NCBI GenBank assembly: GCA_002633005.1
Contig: NMRA01000004.1
Coordinates: 1,067,066-1,131,065 of the forward strand
DNA: 64,000 nt
Origin: Phoronis australis
Lineage: Eukaryota; Phoronida; Phoronidae
Direction: 5' to 3'
Part shown: positions 1 through 12,426 of the stretch, piece by piece
Layout of the letters: each line of letters opens with the position of its first letter
Numbering within the stretch: the stretch's first letter is position 1
Translations under genes and position numbers: made by a program
Notes under the pieces: generated by a model
Databases searched by the model: none
What the model saw: only the letters and a program-made list of their open reading frames with translations
Told to the model about the DNA's origin: nothing

Positions 1-3000
1 CATGCCGTCTTGAGGGAAGATGGAGCGAACCTTTTGGTTTTCCGGGTTAAAGTAGTATTTTACCTGTGGCGAAAACGAAACGCTGAATGCAAAAGATTCG
101 GTTACTGCTTGGCCGACGCAGAATGAGTTAGATTTATGCATACTTGTACTGTAGATATATTTATGTCTAGAATAATGAGTAACTACAAGACACCAACTAA
201 ACCTACTACACCTGTAGGCCTAGGTAAAAATGTCTTTACAAGAGAAGTATTTTGATTAATCAGATGTGGTGCATTGTAATGAATCAAGTGTCCTTCTCTA
301 AAGATTCTCGGCCAATGCGGAAATTTTCATTCATTTTAGGTACCTGACTTTGAAGCAGATCATATTCTTATGAGACTCTTTTGGGTACAAAAACATAGTG
401 GTGGTTACACAAAGATGCTGGCTTGTCAGAAACAGACTGTAGTGCCACCCCGTCTTAGGCTAATGTTAACATTAGTACATTAGTTTTATTGAGTGTTAGA
501 ACTCAAGGAGTTTTACCGGAATTCTATGTCCAATATTCGGACTACAGACGTCAGGACGACGTATGACTTTCGACTGATTGGCCAAAGTTAGGGTCAAACC
601 AGCTGACGGCGCCTGCGCCTGCGTCTGCTCCAGCTACTGTAAATGCTATCTGACTACGCCCACGTTTACCTCGTTCTTTGCTCGTTCGGCAAGTCTGGTT
701 TTGCCAAGTTTCATGTCGTTAATTCCCAGTGTAGCTACCTTCTGCTGAACGTATTTCTCATACGTCGTACCGGAGTACTTGGTCACAATTTCCCCGAGAA
801 GCATGTAGCCAACATTGGAGTAAGCGAACTTGGAGCCTGCAAAGTGGACGACATGATAGACCTATTTTTAATACTTTTTTGGAAAAAGTAGTGTTTCCAA
901 TCATTAATCAGAACTGTTCCCTGAATGTGATTGAAAAGATGATACAGGACATCCATAGAAAGTGGAACTTGTGTAAAAACATAATCAACGGCTCAGAACT
1001 AACCGAGCATTTCCGATATTGCATAGCACTCTAACGTTTTGGTTTCTATAAGCAGATATCACCAGGGACTTGTGAAGACTGAAAGTAATCTGAAGCGAAT
1101 ACAGAGTACATGGTACTTGTCAGTTGGGAAGTAACTGGCATTCATTGATGGTGAAAAAGTGTTGTGGTGTCTGGCAAGAAAGCGAATTAATTGTCATACC
1201 AGGATTGAAATCGAGTCTCTGACGTAAGACCCAGTTGATCAGAACGTCGTTGTTGAAAGGCGTAGTCGTCCCCATCTGTTGAGCGATACGAGTGTACAGT
1301 CCCTTTGTGTTGTCCAGGGGGTCACCTGACTTGCCCCTGTCCCATCCGCCAGTGTGTTGAAGTAACATCTGCAGGTTTATTTGTGGCAGACGGCCGTCAC
1401 TACCCGCGGGTAATGTATATTGGTTTAGAAGACCTGCGGCAAATGTACAAGTGAATTAATTCCTTCATTTTGTTTTCAATCACGGTCGTGAAGTAACATT
1501 TAACTGAGTTTAGTAAGGCAAAGAAAGAATAGCTCTATTCTTTGGTTTCAGCTGAGTTTAATTGACAGACGAAAAGTAAGCATACGTTTCATTATATTGA
1601 ATCACAGGGGATTTTTCCAAATTTCCTGTGTAATTATTGTCGTCAAAATTCTTACTCGTTATTGCAATATTCCTTAATCTAACTGATGTTTTCCGTACTT
1701 ACCACGGACTTTTGTATTTTAATATGTGCTGAACACTAGTCTCTGTCCCTTATTCGAGAATCATAGGTAAAACTCACCGCTTGGCCCAAATACTTTACTA
1801 TTGAGGTTCAATTTGTTTTCCTCCACGAGCATCAAGACAGCGGCTGCTGTGAACGTTTTACTGACGCTGCCCACGCGAAACAATGATACGTCGGGGTCGA
1901 TTTTGGCGCGGGTGGACTTGTCACCAACGCCATAACCTAAGTCGCAAGATAAAATTAAATATTCACATATCGAATTAAATTGCCCCGTTTCGTGGGTGAA
2001 AAAAAATGGATTCTATGGTGAACCTACAGGTGTAGTTTTCAGAATATTTCTGTGCCCGATTCTGTCTGACCGGAAGAGGACATGAAGATAACGAAGTATC
2101 GCAGGCTTTCTGGGCCAACTTATCAATTCTCCCACCTTATTGCGAGCCAGTGTGCCACAGTAAAACTTTGTTGGTACTAAAATGAGATGACGAAGTAATT
2201 TTTAAGTGTATGATAATGACTACAACGACAGCAGCGCACTACTTTCGGGAAAGTGCACTGCGGACGTTCATCATTCTGGGTAAATATCATGGAGTAATGC
2301 ATGTACATGTAGAGGGCGCTATGTATAAAACTGTCCTCTGACATATTGACGTTTCAGTTTTATACCCACTCATTGTAGTTCGACATTATATCTAAGAATA
2401 AGTTTGTTTCACCTGGTGCTTTTTACGGATATATTTTACATTGCGTTACCAACAGAAAGCTGTTTCGAGTGTACACGATCAGGATGTGTGCCCCTTTATA
2501 GCAGGTGTCTATGGTGTTCACAATTTGCTGATTTTAGTGCCCAACACATGAAGCATCGATGAGAGTACTTATACATACTGGGGTGCGTATCGTAGACATG
2601 CGACACTCGTGAGAAATGTTAGTGTAACCACAAGATTTTCTCGTAATGCAAGGAGATATGCTTTCCAGAAAGTACCAATGGGAAGAAAACAAAGGTGCCT
2701 TCGATTACCACCGTTTAGAACTACTCACTAATAAAATGTGCCCTGAATGCCTTTGCGTGCTTATCGGGATGTGAGTTACAGTATGTATTCAAAGGCATAC
2801 TCTCATACTTTTCGGTGTTTTACTGGTTATACGTTCAGAAATCTTGCAATAGAATAAAAAAGCACTTTCCTTTCACTCACTCAATGTCCGGAACATAAAT
2901 TGCCAGACATTCCCTGAACTGGCTACGTAAAAAAGCCGTGGATGAACGCACTTGGTTATTTAGTATCATCATTACCGTCAAGTAGTTGGTTACAGAAAAG

Positions 3001-3369
3001 TGGAAGCACCACAAAATCTCTGCCTTAGTTGACTGTCTGGTAATGACGTCACATGACCATACAAAAGCGTCTATTTTTGGAGCTCTTTGCCCGTGCTGTG
3101 CCGCATTCGTCTACATAGATTCGTCCGTAAACTTCACGTGTTAATTTTTAATGTTCGACCTTGGAAGCCTGTAAGCCTATTTCCAAGTCAGCATTGCCAA
3201 ACGCTAGTTTGGGTACAGCATTGCCCAGGAGACACCCGTTTACCTTTCGCGTAGATTCTGTTAGCGCCATTGTTGACCACTAGTGCACAGCCAGGCAAAT
3301 TTTCATCCTTCATAAATCCTTCAATGGTACTGTCCACGAAGCGGAACTGTTGTTGTCCGTTGACAACGG
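1..3369 (-). CDS. CubicO/LACTB-like serine beta-lactamase-family protein, partial (5 exons)
   Basis: Five minus-strand exons with matching GT-AG phases: 3244-3369, 1778-1936, 1200-1433, 670-836 and <1-63. The joined product (about 250 aa visible) begins near the N-terminal lobe with FMKDENLPGCALVV, then has the nucleophile/base motif S-x-x-K in VGSVSKTFTA (third visible block, exon 1778-1936), the LLQHTGGWD block typical of class C beta-lactamase/CubicO proteins (exon 1200-1433), and the Y-x-N motif in FAYSNVGYMLLGE (exon 670-836). The edge exon continues it with VKYYFNPENQKV. The family contains penicillin-binding-like serine hydrolases; animal members include the mitochondrial protease LACTB and secreted forms. 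The last third, including any H/K-T-G motif, lies left of the window. The first exon (signal or transit peptide) should end in phase 1 upstream of 3369 and was not found. Cellular location and substrate cannot be told. Confidence 0.86.
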
Positions 3370-5963
3370 CTGAAAATCCAAAGTTAAAATACAACGTTCT
3401 TCCATGAACAAGTTGAGCATTTTAACGTACAAACGATCAAGTTAAATGCCAGGCTATGGTTTTTTTGGATTGGTACTTTAATAATTTCGAAACAAAGCTG
3501 TAGGCCTATGTACAAGTACATGTATATGTACAGTAAAAGCGTGTGGATATATATAAGACGAACGTCGATAAATTGTTATAAATATATTAAAAGCTCAAGT
3601 ATCGAGCATTGCTCTTCACAAGGTGTAACAGACTACGTGGCCAGGTAATTAGTTAACGTCGCACCAGTGATACGATGTATGCAAATGAATACTGTTTGCG
3701 TTAGTTTTATCGTCGGTAACAGCCTTCAACATCTTCGGCTACAGTACATCAGACTACTATACCAGTTTAATGATTTAAAAGTAATAGGTAGTTCACTTAT
3801 TTTATGTTTCCAGGCACTTCCTTTCCCAGAACGAAGGTGTATAGTAAAAATATGACTGCTGCAAGGTCTCCTGATTTTTGTGGGGGGGGGTTTCGAAAAA
3901 CTGCTCTAATGCGCGTATAAGCAACGAGAATTTGAAAGGCCATGATTTGCCAAGTGATGAGTGAAAAATGTAATATCGTTTTTGCACGTCTGAGGTGGTA
4001 ATTCTTCAGTTTTTGGGTAGGTGCCCAACTAAGAAATATCGCACTACCGACTCGATTTTAAAAAAACCGGCTAAGCCGCTTAAATACGATGTAGGCCTTC
4101 TGAACATGGCATTATGTTTTTCATCGGAGTGAAAAGTACTTTTCACCTGCTCAAGACTATGTACCTCGTCTCACCTAAAACCAGCAAACAGGCGGTGAAG
4201 AGTAGTTCAGTCATTTCCAGTGTTCGGGAGCATCTGGTGGCCGTACGTGAATTTGTATAGGAGATAAAGTTCTGTTAAGGCATGAGAGAACACACGTGTT
4301 TACGTGTTATACATGTATGTCAATGAGTTGCTCAAATGGTGGTAACAAGAAACAGTTTGTGTGTTACTGTTTTGTTAGTGATCCTAGAAAGGTATCCTAG
4401 TTTGGTTAAAATCAGAGTATTGATTTCAACAATGTCTGCTTTCAAAATGCTTCAAGATATTGTTTTTTAAACTGTACCACTTTGGTATGAAGGCCTCGGA
4501 AATTATGACTTTTATGATTTTTAAGCATAAAACGAAAATGAGAATTGTAACAGGATATTTGAGATTTCAACAATTTTATTTGATGAAATTTGTTGTCGTA
4601 TTATTGATACCGTTATTTTGCTATGAATGTATTTCTTCTTTTTGCCTAAATGCTTGCTAATAACACATGACAACGTAATCCAATTAATGACTGAACGGAG
4701 TGAAGTCAAAATTGAAATTCAGCAACAGGATTTTTACTTTCAGAAAATATACTACGTTTTTGTCGACAAGGGCCCACATCGATAACTTTAACGGTTTTTT
4801 GTGCCAATAATAACCAGTGTTGTGTAGGGATATGCCGTCGCATACAGTTTGAATGGAGATGATGTTTTTGCGATGGTGTTCAATTTTTGCCGATAAAAAT
4901 GAAAATTATTCCGCACACAGAATTACAGAAATGAAATATTAATCATAGTTTAAACACACCCAATAACCCAGGGTGCCCAAACTATGGACGGAAATTCATT
5001 TTCTACATCACCGACTTCAAGTGACACGTTTGACATTTTTGACGAAAAAGTTTTTTAATTGTGAACTTTTCGTATTAAACGTTGAAGCCCTTTTATGAGA
5101 TATACAAAAAAGGAAATTTCGTTTTTTTTCTTTTGGCACAAACACTACCAGTCCCGCTGTCATGTTCTAAAAATGAAGCTCACAGGTTGTCTGATGCGAT
5201 GTGGTACTACACTGTAGGCCTACCTCTCCCAAGGTACAGAGTGATCCTAAGAATAACGGGGAAAGCACTGCGCAGAGCACAACTCGGTGACGGCACCCGG
5301 CCATGGAGTCGTGCAAATCGGCACTGCTGGTAATAAGCCATGTTTGGTTTTTATAGCATTTTTATAAACATTTGTGATCCACGAGTTGAGGTCGTGTACC
5401 ACTTTTCCAGAATCTGTGGACGAATTCCGGAGTATGACCTTAGCCGACGTGCAGCGTTTCAGCAAAGAACGTGTCGGAACATTTGTCTACAGACTCTGAT
5501 GCGTAGGCGAATTTGGGGGGCAGGGGGCCCTATTCCCCCCATGGCTACCGGATGTTAAATGAAACAACAGTAGCGTATAGCGTGAGGAATTATTGAGTTC
5601 GGTAGCGGACCGGGGGAGAGGGGTCTCGGACGGAAGCGTGTTCCCGTTTTTTTTTAGTTCACAGATAGTTTCCTGAACAAAAGTTTCACGTCCCCGCCCC
5701 CCACAACTTTCGAGCCGCCTGTGCTCATACAACCGCGCTTTGCAGGCCATTTCCCGGAGGCAACATGTTGGGGCCCCCGTTATGGTATCCTAGGTCCGCC
5801 ACTGTGATGTGACGCATAGCGAGAATCATTTGCAAACTGCAGGTACTGAGTTGAATAAGGCCAGTACCTTTCTAAAAAAGAAAGATTTCTCGAGATTGGC
5901 GCAAGAGAGGTACAGCCGTCAGTATTTTCAACTGAGAACGGGTGATTTTGGCTAAATTTCTTG
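3370..5963. other. Intergenic or 5' intron of the CubicO-like gene, no exon recognised
   Basis: Short open frames on both strands show no protein family, no signal peptide with a phase-1 donor and no domain motif. Two copies of the octamer TAGGCCTA lie here (3501-3508, 5215-5222). The stretch 5510-5805 is rich in G/C runs and ends in CCTAGGTCCGCCACTG, the right end of a dispersed element whose relatives lie near 7403-7580 and 20577-20735. The missing first exon of the minus-strand gene may be hidden here. Confidence 0.5.
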
Positions 5964-7212
5964 CCCAGAGACAGCTATTAGGAACTCTACCAGAATTATT
6001 TACGCCATGACAGCTAGTGCACGCCGAGCCCAGCGCACGGACCAATTAACTCGGTGACACTTTATGAAATTTGCTATTTTATTTGAGTTCACGATAATTC
6101 AAAGATTGACTTTTGAACTCAATGCTACGCTCCCGCGGCCCAGTGTTATAGAAAATGGCACTTGTTCACCTTCCTAGTACACCACAATCCCTGCATCGTA
6201 ATCGAGAGAAGAGGCCTATCAGCAGAAAATATTTCACCAACACCGGAGTGAATGGATCAGCCAACTTATGGGAAACTTTTAGACACTCCAAACTGTGTGT
6301 GATCACCGAAAGCAGCGACAATAGAATAAGACTGTTAAATGTTACTATGACGGTATATAGTTAATCCGCGGTGCTGAAACTAACCTATGCCCTGTTCAGT
6401 CAACCTTGTTTTTCTTTGGTGACTGGTAGAATGTTCCTTTGGAAACTGAAATCGTGCAACTCGTAGAACATTTTGTTTGTGGCACTTAATATAGACTCGA
6501 ACATATGGGCCTTGAATGGGGCCCGGGGGCTCATTTGCGGAAAATCTGGGTATGTTCCCCTGAGATGGCTGGAATAGCATTTCTTTNCCCAGAGACAGCT
6601 ATTAGGAACTCTACCAGAATTATTTACGCCATGACAGAGCTAGTGCACGCCGAGCCCAGCGCACGGACCAATTAACTCGGTGACACTTTATGAAATTTGC
6701 TATTTTATTTGAGTTCACGATAATTCAAAGATTGACTTGTGGACTCAATGCTACGCTCCCGCGGCCCAGTGTTATAGAAAATGGCTCTTGTTCACCTTCC
6801 TAGTACACCACAATCCCTGCATCGTAATCGAGAGAAGAGGCCTATCAGCAGAAAATATTTCACCAACACCGGAGTGAATGGATCAGCCAACTTATGGGAA
6901 ACTTTTAGACACTCCAAACTGTGTGTGATCACCGAAAGCAGCGACAATAGAATAAGACTGTTAAATGTTACTATGACGGTATATAGTTAATCCGCGGTGC
7001 TGAAACTAACCTATGCCCTGTTCAGTCAACCTTGTTTTTCTTTGGTGACTGGTAGAATGTTCCTTTGGAAACTGAAATCGTGCAACTCGTAGAACATTTT
7101 GTTTGTGGCACTTAATATAGACTCGAACATATGGGCCTTGAATGGGGCCCGGGGGCTCATTTGCGGAAAATCTGGGTATGTTCCCCTGAGATGGCTGGAA
7201 TAGCATTTCTTT
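5964..7212. repeat. Direct tandem duplication, two copies of about 625 bp with a single N at the joint
   Basis: 5964-6586 and 6588-7212 are almost identical: offset 624 at the left end, 626 after a 2-bp insertion in the second copy. Differences I saw are a few substitutions and the AG insertion in the GACAG(AG)CTAG region. The joint is an ambiguous base at 6587. Both breakpoints share the short sequence TTTCTT(T)G, which could be microhomology or an overlap left by assembly. Open frames inside (6155-6364, 6781-6990 plus; 6380-6580, 7006-7206 minus) are equal in the two copies simply because of the duplication and match no family I know. Confidence 0.9.
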
Positions 7213-8535
7213 GCCAAAAAATCTACATGTAATTTTCAGGTCCCCGTGATGTCAGAATAATTCAGCATAATAATTTTGATCTAAGTGAACACGATTATAT
7301 GTATACAAAGTATATGGCAGAATGCTCCGATTGCTGGCAAGACAAACATGCAGCCGGATTTTGTCGATCACTAGGTTTAAATCTTCCTGCTGTTCGCAGT
7401 CACGGGATTTGAGGGGCATGGCGGCCATGCCCACCCCCCACCTCCCACCCCTAAAATTCTCCCATATTCAACTTGGCAGTTCGGGAATGCGAATGTCAGT
7501 GACGGGCAAAATCCTCTGGCTAATACACTGCCCTGCCCCCCCNNNNNCCCCCCAGCTCAAAATCCTGGATCCGCTCTTGGTTCGTAGCTCTGTACGATCA
7601 TTTAATGATCTTTTATGCATGCAGCTTATACATTTTAACTGTCTATAGCTGGAACTAAATGAGGTGATCCAGGCCCAGTCTCAGTTTAGTTCGAAACGTA
7701 TACTCATTGGATCACTGAAATTTTCGGGTTATCACATCCTTCAAGTTGTAAACAGAAACAGGAACAAAGCCTTTATTTCTGTTTCCCTTGGATGTGATTA
7801 TATCCCAAAATTTCAGTTGATCCATTATTGTCGTTTAACTGGCGCACACCCAGCCTAAAAAAGAGGTGCTCGAAGTTTTGTGAGAGAATGCCGTGTAGGC
7901 CTACCTTACGGGGCAGCTATGAATCATACATTCGCCGAATTTTGTGGTAGTTCCTGCCTTTTTATTGTACTTTTGTCTCAGTTTCTACTTTTTTCGTAGT
8001 TTTTGTTTCTCTGAGGAGGATCGACCTTTTTGCTCACAGCATGATTACGGCGTTCGGCGCAACCCGGAGCCCGGCCCCTGAGTGCGGCGCATGATTTATA
8101 TATATATATACATGTAACTCAGTTTGAAATACGAAACACCCATTAAAATCCGAGTTCCCTATCGCACTTAACAACCGCACTCTGACTTTGACAGGCTCCA
8201 GTCGGCACGGTGACCGGTTAGGGGTTGCCACGACTGGAGTCTACTTGTGCGGTTCACTTAGTGCAGCTCTGGGTGAATGCTTCAACTCATTGCTACTAGG
8301 TGGCAGCACATAACTCGGAAGAATATAGTGACATCTGTTATTTACAAGATTTTGCTGAATGTTTACAAACATTTGGCTGTCTCACTGTTTGTTCACAACT
8401 TCTGGATGACAGATTTCTTGTCAGACTCCACTGAACGCTGTTTTGACGACGTCATGTAACTTTAAAAGGATTTCAAAGTGAGTGCTAATAAGGAAAGGCT
8501 ATAAACACCCATTATCACTCGTCAGAGCCTCTGAG
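7213..8535. other. Intergenic, with one TIR-element fragment
   Basis: No gene seen. 7403-7580 is a dispersed element (listed separately). A short (TA)n run lies at about 8097-8110. TAGGCCTA occurs at 7896-7903. The remaining open frames lack family signatures. Confidence 0.5.
7403..7580 (+). mobile_element. Dispersed non-autonomous element, copy 1
   Basis: This stretch aligns by eye with 20577-20735: both run from a GGGATTTGAGGGG/GGCGGATTTAAGGGG start, through CCCTAAAATTCTCCCA and GGCTAATAC, to AGCTCAAAATCCTGGATCCG or ACTCAAAATCTTGGATCCG. The better copy starts CAGTGGCGGATT and ends GGATCCGCCCCTG, so the ends are near-inverted repeats, as in a MITE. A 5-base N run (7543-7547) sits in a C homopolymer and marks poor sequence. 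Confidence 0.6.
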
Positions 8536-9797
8536 TCTGACAGAGGTCAGTGTCAACGTCGTCAGTCGTGACAGCTCCACCTCTACCAATCCAGCTATCT
8601 GCACGGTTGGGGGCAAGTTTTGGGACCGATTTTGGGACCTGAATGAAGGACTGCTCGAAGAAAAAGTTTGATAACGGGAGTATTTGTTCGAGTTGGAAGG
8701 AATTAAAGACATCGACGGCCTCCTAATGTGTCCCTCTATTTATAACAACATGACTTTGAAGTTTGATGTTTTAGTTGGTGTGAGGCATAATTTGCCGAAA
8801 AGCCTCTGACATATGAAGAGCGTATGGGAGCTACAGCGTCTCTATTGAGTTAGCTAGAGATGTGGTCATTGTCCACGTTTCAAGCCAGCGGCTGTGTGCT
8901 GGAAGATTCCATCTGCAAAATACGCTTATTACCCTCATCTGGTTAAACTACCGAAGTTATGCTACTATGTGTTCTTTTTGAGTGCAGATACACACTTTCG
9001 GTGGCATTTGGAGTCCTTAATTCTTTCCAGTTCATAAGTCATATACTCCCACAATAATCTTTTTTTACGAATAGGGCTTCTTTCCGTCAATGAAATAGAA
9101 GACTTATCATTACATTCAATGTGCTCAAGGTCAAATGGAAACTTACAGAGGGTTATGGGGAGGTGGCCTGTCTACCAGCCATACCAAGAGGAGGCAGTGG
9201 TCATGTCAGTGGGACAGAACACCTCATGAGTCTTCTGAAAAATAGCTATCCTATTACTTATGGAAGAACATTCCGGAAAGAAATTGCTTGAGCTGACATA
9301 ACAGAGCTGCTTGGCTAGTCAATTGAAATTCTGGAACAATGCAGTGCTAGGTATACATGGTAGAACAAAAGACTAATTCAAGTCATCGATTACACTACAG
9401 TGTGGAAATCGCAAACATCACATCACTTACTAGTACATCGTTTCACTGAATTGTCATTGTGGTGTGCATTCAGTGAATGATTATTGAAATCTATGACATA
9501 AATATGTGTGTCCCACATGTGCTCCTGTACTAGTAGATCTTCCCTTGCGTAATGGCAACCTGACTTCCATCAAAGTCATGGTGTTCTTCTCTAAAATCTG
9601 TTGACCTATTTACATCAACCTCTGGCCTACTTACATTGGTACTTGTAGGATGTTTCAGTCTGTGATTCTCCAGCTGTCTTCAGGTGTTACAGCATTCTTA
9701 GAAGAACAAGCACATGGGTGTATGGTGCACACATGGGTGCACGGTGCACTCATGGGTGCACGGTGCACACATNTATGACAGTTTGAAAATCTAGAAA

Positions 9798-9834
9798 AAT
9801 GGCCGATTTTGCCGATTCCAGAAAATCGGCCATT
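9798..9834. repeat. 13-bp inverted repeat with 11-base loop
   Basis: Arms AATGGCCGATTTT (9798-9810) and AAAATCGGCCATT (9822-9834) are perfect inverted complements. They lie in the spacer between the two 1.25-kb duplicates. Confidence 0.85.
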
Positions 9835-11052
9835 ATGGTTTGCTCACCCTAGCTCTGACAGAGGTCAGTGTCAACGTCGTCAGTCGTCAGCTCCACCTCT
9901 ACCAATCCAGCTATCTGCACGATTGGGGGCAAGTTTTGGGACCGATTTTGGGACCTGAGTGACGGACTGCTGGAAGAAAAAGTTTGATAACGGGAGTATT
10001 TGTTCGATTTGGAAGGAATTAAAGACATCAACGGCCTCCTAATGTGTCCCTCTATTTATAACAACATGACTTTGATGTTTTAGTTGGTGTGAGGCATAAT
10101 TTGCCGAAAAGCCTCCGACATATGAAGAGCGTATGGGAGCTACAGCGTCTCTATTGAGTTAGCTAGAGATGTGGTCATTGTCTACATTTCAAGCCAGCGG
10201 CTGTGTGCTGGAAGATTTCATCTGCAAAATACGCTTATTACCCTGGTTAAACTACCGAAGTTATGTTACTATGTGTTCTTTTTGAGTGCAGATACACACT
10301 TTCAGTGGCATTTGGAGTCCTTAATTCTTTCCAATTCATAAGTCATATACTCCCACAATAATCTTTTTTTACGAATAGGGCTTCTTTCCGTCAATGAAAT
10401 AGAAGACTTATCATTACATTCAATGTGCTCAAGGTCAAATGGAAACGTACAGAGGGTTATGGGGAGGTGGCCTGTCTACCAGCCATACCAAGAGGAGGCA
10501 GCACAGATGGAGGACTTGTCTATGTTGCCAGGAGGCCTATGGTAGTGGTCATGTCAGTGGGACAGAACACCTCATGAGTCTTCTAAAAAATAGCTATCCT
10601 ATTACTTATGAAAGAACATTCCAGAAAGAAATTGCTTGAGCTGACATAACAGAGCTGCTTGGCTAGTCAATTGAAATTCTGGAACAATGCAGTGCTAGGT
10701 ATACATGGTAGAACAAATTCAAGTCATCGATTACACTACAGTGTGGAAATCGCAAACATCACATCACTTACTAGTACATCGTTTCGCTGAATTGTCATTA
10801 TGGTGTCCATTCAGTGAATGAGTATTGAAATCTATGACATAAATATGTGTGTCCCACATGTGCTCCTGTACTAGTAGATCTTCCCTTGTGTAATGGCAAC
10901 CTGACTTCCATCAAAGTCATGGTGTTCTTCTCTAAAATCTGTTGACCTATTTACATCAACCTCTGGCCTACTTACATTGGTACTTGTAGGATGTTTCAGT
11001 CTGTGATTCTCCAGCTGTCTTCAGGTGTTACAGCATTCTTAGAAGAACAAGC

Positions 11053-11161
11053 ACATGGGTGTATGGTGCACACATGGGTGCACGGTGCACTCATGGGTGC
11101 ACGGTGCACACATAGGTGCACGGTGCACCCATGGGTGCATGGTGCACACATGGGTGTATGG
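11053..11161. repeat. 19-bp minisatellite, about 5.7 units
   Basis: Consensus ACATGGGTGCACGGTGCAC repeated head to tail, with GTGCAC palindromes in each unit and one or two substitutions between units. A shorter run of the same array ends the first duplication copy at 9713-9772, where the N at 9773 interrupts it. Confidence 0.92.
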
Positions 11162-12426
11162 AAAAAAAATGCTCATTGTGTTATTCTACTTTTCTTTTGT
11201 AGAAGCACTTTGTTTAATGTTATCTGTGTTTAATGATACAACTCTAACAAAGCCGTCTGCTTTTTTGATGTTTTCCACAGGTTTGAGAATGATCACTGGC
11301 AAAACAAACAGGGGAACCATTCTTAAGAAGTTCACAAAAGTTGCAGCAGTGATTACAATTGAGTGTTCTGAAGGTCAGATCTAGTTCTATTGCCTGTGAA
11401 GACGGGTGAGTACTGATGGAATATGTCAAGTCATGACAGAATATTTCCTGTCGTGATGGTTGGGCACAGGCAGAATATTCGACTTTGAGCGTAGGCGTAA
11501 AATTCAATCGTAATGGCTGAGTGCAGTGGGGATATTCTCCATCATGACAACTGAGTATAGGCTAAATATTCCCCCATGGCATGAATACTGATGGGGATTT
11601 GTCCCATTATAGTCAGTGTGAAGTGTATGCCAGGACATCATTTCACTTATCTCACATGCATCGTTGGAAAAGAGTACTTAATTAATGTTATGAATATACG
11701 TTCAAGATTGCCAGCTTGTGTACTTAAGATAAGCTGTCATCAGTTGGTCATTACACGTCAACATCTCCTAAATGTTTCATTTCTGTTGCAAGTATAGCTC
11801 TTTCATACACATAGTGGTTTGGAAAACTACGGTATGATTTTTTGTTATAAATATTTTTAATGGGCTATAAATCTGTACGTCATCAAAGAAGTGAACTTTT
11901 GCTTTAAATAGGCCACTTTTAAATGCAATAAAATTGATTTCAACTTGCCCCTTCTTCAAGTGAAAATTGATTTCTGGACTGACAAAGAAATGATAGTTCA
12001 TTACTTCTTAAGACCTTGCTCTGTATATAAAATGACATGCTGTGACAAGCCATGTTGTAGAGCCGTATGACACGCTGTAACAAGCCATGTTGTAGAGCCG
12101 TATGACACGCCGTAACAAGCCATGTTGTAGAGCCGTATGACATGCCGTGACAAGCCAAGTTGTAGAGCCGTACTTCATGCAGTTGTGAAATGTCAGTTCT
12201 TTTGATGCCCTCAAATTACCCCTAATTTTTCTAAGGAACAATTTGAGACCAATTTTATAATTCATAATATTGAATGCTCTAAATCAAACATTTGGTTTAG
12301 TGATGGAATCTGGGTTTATTGCCTCTTTAAAATAACCAGCAATCTTTCTTAATTATTTCTAATGAATACCAAAAGCATCAAGTCCCCTTTATCTTCGAAT
12401 TTACTGGCTGACACCTCACTTTTCAG
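11162..12426. other. Intergenic region upstream of STX17
   Basis: No protein-coding family recognised. It holds a 35-bp tandem array (12033-12172). A 5' non-coding exon of STX17 and its promoter are expected upstream of the acceptor at 12425-12426, but I cannot place them. Confidence 0.45.
12033..12172. repeat. 35-bp tandem repeat, four units
   Basis: Four head-to-tail units beginning TGACATGC or TGACACGC and ending GTTGTAGAGCCGTA, differing at a few positions (for example TGCTGTGACA versus CGCCGTAACA). It lies about 250 bp before the first coding exon of STX17. Confidence 0.93.

Larger units (their letters stand above)
8536..11161. repeat. Direct tandem duplication, about 1.25-kb copies, first copy ending in an N
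   Basis: Copy 1 is 8536-9772 and copy 2 begins at 9854 (offset 1318 at the left end). Copy 2 keeps 44 bases that copy 1 lacks (copy 1 near 9200, copy 2 about 10501-10544), and there are other small indels and substitutions, so this is not a simple double inclusion of one read set. Copy 1 stops at an N (9773) inside a 19-bp minisatellite that continues for about six units in copy 2. An 80-bp spacer (9774-9853) holds a 13-bp inverted repeat. Frames such as 10439-10639 look mildly protein-like but match no family I recognise. Confidence 0.85.

Noticed and set aside
643-891. Plus-strand 82-aa frame
   Set aside because: It is the shadow of the minus-strand CubicO exon 670-836, whose conserved motifs and splice sites are clear.
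6155-6990. Identical 69-aa proteins as a duplicated gene pair
   Set aside because: Identity comes from the DNA duplication; there is no codon-biased divergence to test, no family and no splice context.
12033-12172. CRISPR-like array
   Set aside because: Units are contiguous 35-bp tandem repeats without unique spacers, in a eukaryotic genome.
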